Assembly (NCBI RefSeq): GCF_049341845.1
Contig: NZ_JBMPIT010000003.1
Coordinates: forward strand, 186,001 to 250,000
Length of the DNA: 64,000 nt
Reading direction: 5' to 3'
Source of the DNA: Curtobacterium guangdongense
Lineage (GTDB): Bacteria > Actinomycetota > Actinomycetes > Actinomycetales > Microbacteriaceae
The position numbers and the translations under genes were made by a program. The notes beneath the pieces are model-generated. The model worked only from the letters and a program-made list of their open reading frames with translations. It was not told the origin of the DNA and did not search any database. Positions 16,716-24,838 of the stretch are shown here, piece after piece (position 1 is the stretch's first letter; every line of letters starts with the position of its first letter).

Positions 16716-17113
16716 CGGACCCTCCTCGGGGCGTCGACGACCGACGACGCGAACGTGATGGTGACCCGCTCGACCTGCCGCCCGGTGATGGTGTCCAGGC
16801 GCTCGGCGATGGTCGCCCGGGCCCGGTGCGCCGTGCGGACCACCGGTTCGTCGGGCACCGCGTGGGAACCGAGCACCGGAACCGCGAGCGGGGCGGTGAT
16901 CTCGACCGCCAGCGATCCGCGACCGTCGTCGGCGACCCGGGCACGGACCTCCCGGACGGGTGTGCGGAGCGCTTCGGCCGCGACTGCCTGCGCGGTCCGG
17001 ACCAGCGCCGTCGTGCCGATGCGGTCGTACCCGGCGACACGCGGCGCCGCGGCCGCACGGGACGGCGCGCTACCGGACGGGGCGATCGGCGGCACGTCGG
17101 CCGCCGGACTCAC
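16712..17113 (-). CDS. Short Asp23/Gls24-like protein
   Basis: 133 residues, soluble. After an Ala/Pro-rich start, the middle has VREVRARVADDGRGSLAVEITAP, which follows the Asp23 pattern of a beta strand of alternating hydrophobic residues, and ends in a helix plus strand (ERVTITFASSVVD). It overlaps both neighbours by 4 bp. It is a divergent paralogue of the first gene in the operon. Confidence 0.62.
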   Translation of the reverse strand: MSPAADVPPIAPSGSAPSRAAAAPRVAGYDRIGTTALVRTAQAVAAEALRTPVREVRARVADDGRGSLAVEITAPLAVPVLGSHAVPDEPVVRTAHRARATIAERLDTITGRQVERVTITFASSVVDAPRRVR

Positions 17114-17301
17114 GACGAGCTCCGGCGTCCGCGCAGCACGTCGAGCAGTCGTCGGAAGTCGATGTCCCCGGTGACGATCCGCGCCACGATCCCGCCGACG
17201 ATCATGAAGACGGCCACGACGACGAACGCCCAGAAGCCGAGCGTGACGGCGACGATGGCCAGCAGGGCGCCGACCCCCATCCCGATGACGGTGGCGTTCA
17301 C
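17110..17301 (-). CDS. Small DUF2273-like membrane protein
   Basis: 63 residues with two closely spaced hydrophobic helices (about 5-22 and 24-46) and a basic tail. Small DUF2273 proteins are constant neighbours of asp23/amaP in Gram-positive bacteria. It overlaps both neighbours by 4 bp, supporting real translation despite its size. Confidence 0.72.
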   Translation of the reverse strand: MNATVIGMGVGALLAIVAVTLGFWAFVVVAVFMIVGGIVARIVTGDIDFRRLLDVLRGRRSSS

Positions 17302-17744
17302 CGGACGCGACCCTCGGCCTCGTCGGGTGCGCCGTTGAGTGCCGGGATGTTGACGTCGTTGATCGCGATGTTGACCTCGGTGACCTCGAGGCCGACGAGC
17401 TCGGTGACGGCCTTCGTCACGGACGCGCGGACGGCGGACGCGACCTCCATCATCGGCGTCGGGTAGTCGACCACGATCGTCAGGTCCACGGCGACCTGGG
17501 TCTCGCCGACCTCGACGCGGACGCCCTGACCGAGGGCGCTGGAACCGATGGCGTCGCGGATGGCACCGAAGGCACGCGCGGCGTTGCCACCGAGGGCGTA
17601 GACACCCGGGACGTCACGGGCGGCGATGCCCGCGATCTTCGCGACGACCTGGTCGTCGATGATGGTCTTGCCGGCGCTGGTCACCTGCGTGGTGACGCTC
17701 CCGGTGGTCGGGTTCCCGTCGACGCGGTTCGTCGTCGATGCCAT
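17298..17744 (-). CDS. Asp23/Gls24 family envelope stress protein
   Basis: 148 residues. KTIIDDQVVAKIAGIAARDVPGVYALGG is the standard Asp23 opening (strand, helix, glycine turn), followed by VRVEVGETQVAVDLTIVVDYPTPMMEVASAVRASVTKAV, the second strand pair and helix, and a final VTEVNIAINDVNI strand. Asp23 coats the membrane and responds to alkaline or cell-envelope stress. ATG 17744 has GAGGAG about 8 nt upstream, and the longer upstream frame lacks family similarity. It leads a six-gene operon. Confidence 0.9.
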   Translation of the reverse strand: MASTTNRVDGNPTTGSVTTQVTSAGKTIIDDQVVAKIAGIAARDVPGVYALGGNAARAFGAIRDAIGSSALGQGVRVEVGETQVAVDLTIVVDYPTPMMEVASAVRASVTKAVTELVGLEVTEVNIAINDVNIPALNGAPDEAEGRVR

Positions 17745-17897
17745 GGTCGTGCTCCTCACGCTCCGGGCGATGTCCTGCTCCCAGGGAACACCATCGTGCC
17801 GCACGCCGCCCGACCAGCGGTGCCGCCCGGACCGGCCACGCGGCACCGACCATCGGCACGCCCGCGTCGCCCGCACCGCGCCGTCGGTCGCGACCGG

Positions 17898-17903
17898 TAG
17901 GTT
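17898..17903 (+). promoter_or_regulatory. Leaderless -10 box for exonuclease III
   Basis: TAGGTT lies 7 nt before ATG 17911, with no SD between. Confidence 0.55.
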
Positions 17904-17910
17904 CGACTCC

Positions 17911-18747
17911 ATGCGCGTCGCGACCTGGAACGTGAACTCCGTCCGCACCCGAGTCGGCCGTGTCGTCGACTGGCTCGTCCGCGAAGACGTCGACGTGCTC
18001 GGCATGCAGGAGATCAAGTGCAAGCCGGAGCAGTTCCCGGTCGAGGCGTTCGAGGCCGCCGGCTACCAGGTCGAGGCGCACGGCCTGAACCAGTGGAACG
18101 GCGTCGCCTTCGCCAGCCGCCTGCCGATGGCCGACGTCACCCGCGACTTCCCCGGCCAGCCCGGCTTCCTCAAGGGACACGAGGGTCCCGACCTCCCCGT
18201 CGAGGCCCGCGCGATCGGCGTCACCGTCGACGACGTCCGGCTCTGGAGCCTGTACGTCCCGAACGGCCGCGAGGTCGGAGACCCGCACTACGCGTACAAG
18301 CTCGACTGGCTCGCGCAGCTCGCCGACCGCACCACCGAGTGGCTGCAGGCCGACCCGGACCTCAAGCTCGCGCTGATGGGCGACTGGAACGTCGCGCCGC
18401 TCGACTCCGACGTCTGGGACGTCTCCGTCTTCGAGGGGCACACCCACGTCACCGAGCCGGAGCGCGCCGCCTTCCGCGCGTTCGAGGAACGGGGGCTGCA
18501 GGACGTCGTCCGCCCCCTGGTGCCGTCCGGTTACACCTACTGGGACTACAAGCAGCTGCGGTTCCCGCGCGGCGAGGGCATGCGCATCGACTTCGTCATG
18601 GGGTCGCAGGGGTTCGCCGACGTCGTCACGGGTGCGTCCATCCACCGGGACGAGCGGAAGGGCGACGCCCCGAGCGACCACGTGCCGGTCGTGGTGGACC
18701 TCGACCTCGAGACGTCCCTCGACGACGACCGCCCGATGATCTTCTGA
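17911..18747 (+). CDS. xth: Exodeoxyribonuclease III
   Basis: 278 residues of the EEP nuclease fold. Motifs include WNVNSVR at the start, the metal-binding Glu in MQEIKC (about 34), the catalytic MGDWNVAPLD (about 154-163) and the C-terminal SDHVPV with the catalytic Asp-His pair. The enzyme removes nucleotides from 3' ends and incises abasic sites in base excision repair. The N-terminus begins exactly at the fold's first strand, so the start is secure. It diverges from the Asp23 operon and converges on the AEC transporter. Confidence 0.94.
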   Translation: MRVATWNVNSVRTRVGRVVDWLVREDVDVLGMQEIKCKPEQFPVEAFEAAGYQVEAHGLNQWNGVAFASRLPMADVTRDFPGQPGFLKGHEGPDLPVEARAIGVTVDDVRLWSLYVPNGREVGDPHYAYKLDWLAQLADRTTEWLQADPDLKLALMGDWNVAPLDSDVWDVSVFEGHTHVTEPERAAFRAFEERGLQDVVRPLVPSGYTYWDYKQLRFPRGEGMRIDFVMGSQGFADVVTGASIHRDERKGDAPSDHVPVVVDLDLETSLDDDRPMIF

Positions 18748-18856
18748 CGCGCGCGGCGCGCTCGCGCCGTGCCGTCCGCACACCCACCGGCCTGGAGGCG
18801 CCCACCGGCCCCGCCACGAGCCTCCCGTCCGCCCCTCCCCGCGCGCACCGCCACCG

Positions 18857-18915
18857 GTGAGATCGCAGTCCGTGTCGCTTTACGCGAGCCGTACCGACAC
18901 GGAGTGCGATCTCAC
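18857..18915. repeat. Interspersed palindromic element, copy 1
   Basis: 21-nt arms at 18857-18877 and 18895-18915 are complementary with one mismatch around a 17-nt loop, within which TACG and CGTA can also pair. The outer arms (GAGATCGCA...CGTGTCG) match copy 2 at 33071-33128. It lies between convergent genes, where a terminator is expected, but has no T-run. Confidence 0.8.
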
Positions 18916-18947
18916 GGGCGCGCCGAAGGCAGCGCGCGGCCGGCGCG

Positions 18948-19871
18948 CTACGGGTGCAGGAGTGCGGCGATCGCGACGAGCACCGGGACGGCGCCGAGCG
19001 TCGAGATGAGCACCACGTCACGGGCGACGGGCACCGCCGCGTCGTAGCGCTGCGCGTAGTTGAACACGTTCTGCGCCGCGGGCAACGCCCCGAGCGTCGT
19101 CAGGACGAACACCTGCTGGTCGTCGAGCCCGAACACGAACCGGGCGAGCACGAACGCCACCGCCGGCATCACGACGAGCTTGATCGACGACGCCACGATG
19201 ACGTCCGTCCGGATCGCCGGGTCGCGGAGGGGTGCCGCGCCGTGCAGGCTCATCCCGAACGACAGCAGCACGAGGGGCACGGCGGCGGCACCGACGAGCG
19301 AGAACGGCTCCAGTACCGGGTCCGGCAGCTCGATCCGGAAGGCGGAGAACACCAGCCCCGTCAGCGAGGCGATGATCAGCGGGTTCGTCACCGGCCCGAG
19401 CACCCGGCGCTTCCACCCGCCCCCTGATGCCGTCGCGGTGTCGAGCACGGTCAGCGCGATCGGCGCCATCACGACGAGCTGCAGCAGGATGACGGGCACG
19501 ACGGCGGTGGCCTGCCCGAGCACGTACACGGCGACCGGCAGGCCGATGTTGTTCGCGTTGACGTAGCTGGCAGCGAGCGCCCCGACGGTGGTCGTCGTGA
19601 CCGAGCGCCGCAGCACCAGGGCGAACACGAGCGCCGTGCCGAGGGCCACCAACACCGCGCTGAGCAGCGACACCCAGAGCATCGGCGACACCAGCGACGC
19701 GATGTCCGCGGTGGCGATCGTGTGGAAGAGCAGGCACGGCATCAGCACGAAGAACGCCAGTCGGCTGATCACGAACTGGGCGTGTGGCCCGAGGAGCCCG
19801 ATGCGCCCGACGACGTACCCGGCCGCGATGATCGCGCCGATGATCGCGAAGCCGATCAGAACGCCACTCAT
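18948..19871 (-). CDS. AEC family transporter (auxin efflux carrier-like)
   Basis: 307 residues and about ten membrane helices in two five-helix halves. The N-terminal half has NANNIGLPVAVYVLG, the conserved crossover segment of the AEC/MDC family. Members export or import small carboxylates; the substrate here is unknown. ATG 19871 is chosen with AGGA about 8 nt upstream; an in-frame ATG at 19880 would add three residues. Confidence 0.85.
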   Translation of the reverse strand: MSGVLIGFAIIGAIIAAGYVVGRIGLLGPHAQFVISRLAFFVLMPCLLFHTIATADIASLVSPMLWVSLLSAVLVALGTALVFALVLRRSVTTTTVGALAASYVNANNIGLPVAVYVLGQATAVVPVILLQLVVMAPIALTVLDTATASGGGWKRRVLGPVTNPLIIASLTGLVFSAFRIELPDPVLEPFSLVGAAAVPLVLLSFGMSLHGAAPLRDPAIRTDVIVASSIKLVVMPAVAFVLARFVFGLDDQQVFVLTTLGALPAAQNVFNYAQRYDAAVPVARDVVLISTLGAVPVLVAIAALLHP

Positions 19872-19994
19872 CACCCCCATCCTGTCAGTCCCGCGGCAGC
19901 CCCGCACCGGGCGCGGCAACGAGCGCGGCGCCGCTCGACATGTGACGTCGTACAGGCCGGAAATGCGAACGCATCGAATACCGTTGACGGCATC

Positions 19995-20585
19995 ATGACC
20001 AACGCCACGACGCTCACCCGATCGACCGACTCGAGCCAGCCGCTCGTCCCGCTCCTCGAGGAACGGTGGAGCCCCCGCTCCTACGACGAGAGCGCGACGA
20101 TCTCCGACGAGCAGCTCGACGCCGTGCTCGAGGCCGCTCGCTGGGCGCCGTCGGCCATGAACCTGCAGCCGCGCCGGTTCGTCGCAGCGCGCCGTGGCAC
20201 GGACGCGTTCCGGAAGATCACGGACAACCTGCTCGGCTTCAACGCCGCATGGGCGTTCCGCGCGAGCGCACTCGTCGTCGGCATCCTCGAGACGACGAAC
20301 GAGCAGGGCGAACCGCTCCGCTACGCCGAGTACGACCTCGGTCAGTCCCTCGCGGCGCTGACCGTCCAGGCGCACGCCGAAGACCTCCACGTGCACCAGA
20401 TGGCCGGTATCGACGCCGCCGGCCTCGCCGCTGCGTTCGACCTGCCGGAGCGCTTCGTGCCCTTCACCGTCACGGCGATCGGCACCGTCGCGGACCCGTC
20501 GCAGCTCGACGAGAAGGCCGCCGAGCGCGAGGTCGCTCCACGCACCCGCATCGCGCTCGACGAGGTCGTCCTCGTCAAGGAGTAG
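19995..20585 (+). CDS. Nitroreductase family protein
   Basis: 196 residues of the FMN-dependent nitroreductase fold. It has the SPRSYDESATIS opening with FMN-binding Arg/Ser, AARWAPSAMNLQPRRF (the conserved P-S-x-x-N/Q-P-x-R/W motif), and DLGQSLAALTVQAHAEDLHVHQMAGI, which matches the family's helix. The length fits the smaller, malonic-semialdehyde-reductase/HpaI-like members. Substrate unknown. It is followed by a strong hairpin at 20604-20637. Confidence 0.88.
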   Translation: MTNATTLTRSTDSSQPLVPLLEERWSPRSYDESATISDEQLDAVLEAARWAPSAMNLQPRRFVAARRGTDAFRKITDNLLGFNAAWAFRASALVVGILETTNEQGEPLRYAEYDLGQSLAALTVQAHAEDLHVHQMAGIDAAGLAAAFDLPERFVPFTVTAIGTVADPSQLDEKAAEREVAPRTRIALDEVVLVKE

Positions 20586-20603
20586 CCCCACCAGCAGCAC
20601 GAC

Positions 20604-20637
20604 CGCGGCCGGGATCCTCACGAGGATCCCGGCCGCG
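20604..20637 (+). terminator. 15-bp perfect hairpin after the nitroreductase gene
   Basis: Arms 20604-20618 and 20623-20637 are exact complements around a 4-base loop. There is no T-run. The next gene's -10 box starts on the following base. Confidence 0.75.
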
Positions 20638-20643
20638 TAGTAT
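20638..20643 (+). promoter_or_regulatory. Leaderless -10 box for the thioesterase
   Basis: TAGTAT lies 8 nt before ATG 20652 and directly abuts the terminator hairpin. Confidence 0.55.
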
Positions 20644-20651
20644 GTACAGAC

Positions 20652-21062
20652 ATGCAGCCCGAGATGAACTTCTACACCCGCAAATGGGTCCGGCCGGAGG
20701 ACCTCAACGCGAACGGCACGCTCTTCGGCGGCAGCCTGCTCCGTTGGATCGACGAAGAAGCCGCGGTGTACGCGATCATCCAGCTCGGCAACGGCAAGGT
20801 CGTCACCAAGTACATGTCCGAGATCGAGTTCGTCTCCTCGGCGAAGGAGGGCGACATCGTCGAGATCGGCCTCGTCGCGACCCGGTTCGGCCGGACCTCG
20901 CTGACGATGCGGGCCGAGGCGCGGAACCTCTTCACGCACCGCAGCATCCTCACGATCGACGAGGTCGTGTTCGTCAACCTGGACGTCGACGGCAACCCGG
21001 TCCCGCACGGCTACACGGAGATCACGTACGCCCGCGACCGGGTTCCCGCAACGATCCACTGA
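20652..21062 (+). CDS. Acyl-CoA thioesterase (hotdog fold)
   Basis: 136 residues. PEDLNANGTLFGGSLLRWIDEEAAVYA is the typical YciA/BACH hotdog helix with its catalytic Asn/Asp region, and GDIVEIG with TSLTMRAEARN forms the next strands. It hydrolyses acyl-CoA thioesters in the cytosol. The chain-length preference cannot be read. It is followed after about 50 bp by a HAD gene on the same strand. Confidence 0.88.
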   Translation: MQPEMNFYTRKWVRPEDLNANGTLFGGSLLRWIDEEAAVYAIIQLGNGKVVTKYMSEIEFVSSAKEGDIVEIGLVATRFGRTSLTMRAEARNLFTHRSILTIDEVVFVNLDVDGNPVPHGYTEITYARDRVPATIH

Positions 21063-21112
21063 TCCCCGCAGCGCTGAGGATCGGGGACATGTCGCATGAC
21101 AGAATCGACGGC

Positions 21113-21883
21113 ATGACCGCACCACGTCTCGTCGCGTTCGACCTGGACGACACCCTCGCCCCGTCGAAGTCCGCGCTCGACCCGCGCATGCTCGACACCT
21201 TCGCCGCCCTGCTGGACGTGGTCCCGGTCGCGGTGATCAGCGGCGGCAACTTCCACCAGTTCGAGCAGCAGCTCGTGACGCCCCTGCGACACCGTGACGG
21301 TCTCACGCTCGACGACCTGCACCTGCTCCCCACCTGCGGCACCCGGTACTATCGCTGGTCCGACGACGACTGGGCGCTGCAGTACGCCGAGGACCTCACC
21401 GACGCCCAGAAGCAGCAGGCGCTCGTCGCGGTCGAGACGCAGGCGAAGGCCGCCGGCTACTGGGAGTCCGAGACCTGGGGCGCCATCCTCGAAGACCGCG
21501 GTTCGCAGATCACGTTCTCCGCGCTCGGCCAGGCCGCGCCGGTCGCCGAGAAAAAGGCGTGGGACCCGACGGGCGCCAAGAAGGACGACCTCCGGCGCCG
21601 CGTGCAGGCCGAGCTCCCCGATCTCGAGGTCCGGTCCGGCGGTTCCACCAGCATCGACATCACCCGCAAGGGCATCGACAAGGCGTACGGCATGCAGCGC
21701 CTGGCCGAGCTCACCGGCATCGCGCTCGACGACATGTTGTTCGTCGGGGACCGCCTCGACCCAGAGGGCAACGACTACCCGGTGAAGGCGCTCGGCGTCC
21801 CCTGCCACGCGGTCGAGGGCTGGGAGGACACCGACGCGTTCCTCACGGACCTGATCCCGACGCTCGGTCCCGCCCGCGCCTGA
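21113..21883 (+). CDS. HAD-IIB hydrolase (phosphomannomutase/sugar-phosphatase-like)
   Basis: 256 residues. HAD motif I is AFDLDDTLAPSK (about 7-18), motif II is the Ser of VAVISGGN, and the C-terminal DDMLFVGDRLDPEGNDYPV gives motif IV. The cap has GSQITFSALGQ and GGSTSIDITRKGIDKAYGM, which resemble eukaryote-type phosphomannomutase and sugar-phosphate phosphatases of HAD-IIB. The reaction is therefore phosphate removal or transfer on a sugar phosphate. CAGAAT lies 7 nt before this ATG (possible leaderless start). An in-frame ATG at 21089 has GAGGA 8 nt upstream and is an equal alternative. Confidence 0.82.
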   Translation: MTAPRLVAFDLDDTLAPSKSALDPRMLDTFAALLDVVPVAVISGGNFHQFEQQLVTPLRHRDGLTLDDLHLLPTCGTRYYRWSDDDWALQYAEDLTDAQKQQALVAVETQAKAAGYWESETWGAILEDRGSQITFSALGQAAPVAEKKAWDPTGAKKDDLRRRVQAELPDLEVRSGGSTSIDITRKGIDKAYGMQRLAELTGIALDDMLFVGDRLDPEGNDYPVKALGVPCHAVEGWEDTDAFLTDLIPTLGPARA

Positions 21884-21884
21884 C

Positions 21885-21929
21885 GGCGCGGCCCGTCCCG
21901 GCCCGGACAGGAGGCACGGGTCGGCCCCG
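21885..21929. terminator. Imperfect hairpin between convergent genes
   Basis: TGACGG...CCCGT on the left and ACGGG...CCGTCA on the right form an imperfect stem of about 16 bp, with the inner part GC-rich. It sits between the ends of the HAD and trpF genes. Confidence 0.45.
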
Positions 21930-22553
21930 TCAGGACAGGCTGCGGACCGCCTCGACGAACGCCCGGATCTTCGCCGGGTCCTTGACGCCGCGCTGGGACT
22001 CGACACCGCTCGACACGTCGACGCCGTCGGGGTCCAGACTCTCGACCGCAGCGACGACGTTCGCCGGCGTGAGACCGCCCGCGAGGATCCACGCTTCGTC
22101 GACCTTGCCGGTGACGGACGCAGGATCGATCAGCCGTCCACTCCCGGGCACCGCGGCGTCGAGCAGTAGCAGGTCGTGGTCGTACGACGCCCGTTGTTCG
22201 TCGGACTCGGCGAGGTAGGCCTCCGCCGACACCGCCCGGATCGTGAAGAACCCGGCGTCCCGGGCACGGGCGAAGTCCGTCGCCGACTCGCCGCCGTGCA
22301 GCTGCAGCGTCGTGAGGCCCACCGCCGACGCGATCCCGACAATCTCGTCGATCTCCTGGTCGCGGAAGACCCCGACGGCGTCGATCCCGTCCGGCACCCG
22401 CTCGACGAGCTCCTTCGCGAGGTCGGCGGTCACGGTCCGGGGGCTGCCCGCCGCGAAGACGAACCCGACCGCGTCGGCGCCGGCGTCGATGGCGGCGTCC
22501 ACGGTCTCGGGCGTCGACAGGCCGCAGATCTTGATCCAGCGCTGGTCGGTCAT
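21930..22553 (-). CDS. trpF: Phosphoribosylanthranilate isomerase
   Basis: 207 residues, a (beta/alpha)8 enzyme of tryptophan synthesis. WIKICGLSTPE carries the catalytic Cys, DAVGFVFAAGSPRTV the phosphate-binding start, LQLHGGE the central strand, and ILAGGLTPANV plus VDVSSGVES (the catalytic Asp) the C-terminal phosphate site. ATG 22553 is preferred (AGGA upstream); ATG 22562 would add three residues. No other trp genes are nearby, so trpF is separated from the pathway in this window. Confidence 0.93.
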   Translation of the reverse strand: MTDQRWIKICGLSTPETVDAAIDAGADAVGFVFAAGSPRTVTADLAKELVERVPDGIDAVGVFRDQEIDEIVGIASAVGLTTLQLHGGESATDFARARDAGFFTIRAVSAEAYLAESDEQRASYDHDLLLLDAAVPGSGRLIDPASVTGKVDEAWILAGGLTPANVVAAVESLDPDGVDVSSGVESQRGVKDPAKIRAFVEAVRSLS

Positions 22554-22602
22554 GCAGTCCATCCTGCACGATACGACAGCCGTGCGGGTGCGCCGACGGC
22601 GA

Positions 22603-23655
22603 TCAGTGGAGCGTACCGGCGACGTAGCTCAGGCCACACGCGAGCAGCACCGCGACGGCCGCGAACGATCCGGTCAGGATGTTCCGCCGGCGCCACCGAT
22701 TGACGGCCACGAACGTGCCGCGCTTGGCGTGCCGGTGCGCTGCCCGGTGCATCCGGTGGTCGCGCTTGTGGGCGGTGCGGGTCGGGCCGAGCGGCACGGG
22801 CCCGGTGACCTGCACCGATCCGCCTCGGAGCGCGCGGGCGACGGCGACGGCGGTCGGTCGACGAGCAGGGTCGCGGTCGGTCATGCGCAGGAGCAGTTCG
22901 CGCCACTCCGGTCCGACGGACTCCGGGACCTCCGGGCTGTTCCGGAGTCGAGCGAGTGCTGCCTCGACGAGGGTGCCGGAGTACTCCTGGTGCCCGGTCA
23001 GGGCCTCGAGCAGGACGAGCCCGAGGGAGTACACGTCCGTCGCGAAGCTGATCGGCTCGCCGGCGACCTGCTCGGGGCTGAGGTACGCCGCCGTGCCGAT
23101 GATGGTGCCGTCGTTCGTCAGGCGCGATCCGTCGACGAAGTGCGCGACGCCGAAGTCCGTCAGCTTGACCGTGCGGGCGAACCCGGACGAGCCCTCGTCG
23201 CTGATGAGGATGTTGGCGGGCTTCACGTCGCGGTGCACGATTCCGCGGGAGTGCACGTACGCCAGCGCGTCGGCGAGCTGCGCGCCGAGGTCGGCGACCT
23301 CGTAGTTGTGCAGCGCGCCCTCGGCCAGTCGGCGGAGCAGGGTCGTGTCGGCGATGAGCTCCATCACGATGTACCGGTGCGGACCATCCGAGAACTCGTG
23401 CGTCCCGGCGTCGTAGAGCGGGATCAGGCCGGGGTGCGACAGCATGCTGAGCAGCCGGATCTCGCGCTCCTGGCGGACCCGATCGGCCGTCGTCATGGCC
23501 TGCGGCGTCGCGAAGAGCTTCACGGCGACCAGTCGGTAGGTGTGCTCGTCGCGGGCTTCGTACACGGATCCCATGCCGCCCGTACCGATGAGCCGGGACA
23601 GCCGGTAGCGGCCGGAGAGGATGGTCTCCGTCCGTCCGTTGTCGACAAGGGTCAT
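22603..23655 (-). CDS. Serine/threonine protein kinase with C-terminal membrane helix
   Basis: 350 residues. The kinase domain (about 15-275) has GTGGMGSVYEA (Gly loop), VAVKLF (Lys), GIVHRDVKPANIL (catalytic loop), LTDFGVAHF (DFG) and an APE-like YLSPEQ. A basic linker leads to one helix (NILTGSFAAVAVLLACGLSYV) close to the C-terminus. No extracellular sensor domain follows, unlike PknB-type kinases with PASTA repeats. Signal input is therefore unclear. ATG 23655 is used; a GTG at 23718 would add 21 residues without kinase similarity. Confidence 0.9.
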   Translation of the reverse strand: MTLVDNGRTETILSGRYRLSRLIGTGGMGSVYEARDEHTYRLVAVKLFATPQAMTTADRVRQEREIRLLSMLSHPGLIPLYDAGTHEFSDGPHRYIVMELIADTTLLRRLAEGALHNYEVADLGAQLADALAYVHSRGIVHRDVKPANILISDEGSSGFARTVKLTDFGVAHFVDGSRLTNDGTIIGTAAYLSPEQVAGEPISFATDVYSLGLVLLEALTGHQEYSGTLVEAALARLRNSPEVPESVGPEWRELLLRMTDRDPARRPTAVAVARALRGGSVQVTGPVPLGPTRTAHKRDHRMHRAAHRHAKRGTFVAVNRWRRRNILTGSFAAVAVLLACGLSYVAGTLH

Positions 23656-23786
23656 CGTGCGGTTCGATCCGTCGGGAGCCAAGGGAAGCGAAGGTTGCTC
23701 GCGAGGTGACTCGGGCACTACGGTACGCGCGAACGGCGTCGAAAGTGCGGCTGTTATGACTTCGTGACGAGGGGTACATCCCTGAG

Positions 23787-23814
23787 TTCATGCGGATGCA
23801 TCGGGGTCTACGCT
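23787..23814 (+). promoter_or_regulatory. Promoter of the DUF2945 gene
   Basis: TTCATG and TACGCT are spaced by 16 nt and lie about 30 nt before the ATG, leaving room for the strong AGGAAGGA SD. Confidence 0.45.
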
Positions 23815-23844
23815 CTGCGGGACATCACCTAGGAAGGACCTGTC

Positions 23845-24048
23845 ATGGCGCTGTCGAAGGGCGACGAGGTGCACTGGAACACCTCGCAGGGGAAGACCAC
23901 CGGAACGCTCGTCCAGAAGCGGGTGAGCGACTTCGAGTTCGACGGGCAGCACTTCAAGCCGACGGACGACGACCCGTACTGGATCGTGGAGTCCGAGAAG
24001 ACCGGCAAGCGCGCTGCACACAAGGAGTCGGCGCTCACGAAGGCCTGA
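23845..24048 (+). CDS. DUF2945 / HVA1-type small protein
   Basis: 67 residues. KGDEVHWNTSQGKTTGTLVQKR followed by PYWIVESEKTGKRAAHK matches the small Tudor-like DUF2945 (hypervirulence-associated) family, an SH3-like barrel of unknown role. AGGAAGGA lies about 7 nt upstream. It stands alone between a kinase and a DedA gene on the other strand. Confidence 0.85.
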   Translation: MALSKGDEVHWNTSQGKTTGTLVQKRVSDFEFDGQHFKPTDDDPYWIVESEKTGKRAAHKESALTKA

Positions 24049-24054
24049 CGCGGT

Positions 24055-24759
24055 TCAGTCCCCTGCGGGCTCGGCGCGACGACGGCCACGCTCGGTACCG
24101 GCGGTGCGAGCGGCACGGCCCCGGCGGATCCGCCGCACGACGAACACGACGACGACCCCGGCGATCGCCGCGTACATCCCGCGGTCGATCCACTCGGTGT
24201 AGCCCTCGATCCGCTCGTACTGCGTGCCGAGCGCCGCACCGCCGAGCACCAGCAGGCTGTTCCAGACACCGGAGCCGATGATCGTGAACAGCGAGAACGA
24301 CCAGAGGTTCATCCGGTCGGCCCCCGCCGGCAGCGAGATCAGGCTGCGCACGATCGGGACGAGCCGCCCGAACAGGACGGCGCTGCGACCGTGCCGGTGG
24401 AACCACGCGGCGGCCTTGCGGAAGTCGTCCTCGTCGACGAGCGGGAGCTTGCCCAGCCAGCGGACGGTCCGGTCGAACCCGATCACCCGGCCGAGCCAGT
24501 AGAGCACCAGTGCCCCGACGTAGGAACCGAGCGTCGCGAGGACCAGGACCAGCACCAGGTTCATCCGCCCGGCACCGGCGAGGAACCCCGCGAGCGGCAG
24601 GATGACCTCCGACGGGATCGGCGGGAAGACGGTCTCGACGAAGAGCATCAGCGCGACGCCCCACTCGCCGAGCATGTCGATGAGCTGGAGCACCATCCCC
24701 GACAGCCCGCCCATCTCGGAGTCAGGAGAGGACGTGGCGGCGGCGAGGGCAGTCGTCAT
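24055..24759 (-). CDS. DedA-family membrane protein
   Basis: 234 residues. The FVETVFPPIPSEVILPLAGFLAG region with acidic Glu, then ALVLYWLGRVIGFD, then the FHRHGRSAVLFGRLVPIVRSLISLPAGADRM motif with conserved Arg residues define the DedA/VTT fold. Members help flip undecaprenyl phosphate or maintain proton-motive force. About five membrane helices and a basic C-terminal tail. Convergent with the DUF2945 gene. Confidence 0.9.
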   Translation of the reverse strand: MTTALAAATSSPDSEMGGLSGMVLQLIDMLGEWGVALMLFVETVFPPIPSEVILPLAGFLAGAGRMNLVLVLVLATLGSYVGALVLYWLGRVIGFDRTVRWLGKLPLVDEDDFRKAAAWFHRHGRSAVLFGRLVPIVRSLISLPAGADRMNLWSFSLFTIIGSGVWNSLLVLGGAALGTQYERIEGYTEWIDRGMYAAIAGVVVVFVVRRIRRGRAARTAGTERGRRRAEPAGD

Positions 24760-24810
24760 ACCGCCATGTTCCCTGAGTGCCCTGACAGGGAGCAGGACGT
24801 GACCTGCGGA

Positions 24811-24838
24811 TCAGCCCAACCCGGTCAGCCCAACCCGG
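24811..24838. repeat. 14-bp direct repeat at the end of the ROK gene
   Basis: TCAGCCCAACCCGG occurs twice in tandem, and a third partial copy (from 24839) forms the ROK stop codon. This looks like local replication slippage. Confidence 0.7.

Noticed and set aside
18857..18915. Ordinary intrinsic terminator
   Set aside because: It has a long stem but no T-run, and its arms recur at 33071-33128, so it is better described as an interspersed palindrome. Terminator function remains possible.
23656..23718. GTG 23718 as the start of the Ser/Thr kinase
   Set aside because: It would add 21 residues without kinase similarity, and the TACCGT box is only one base before it.
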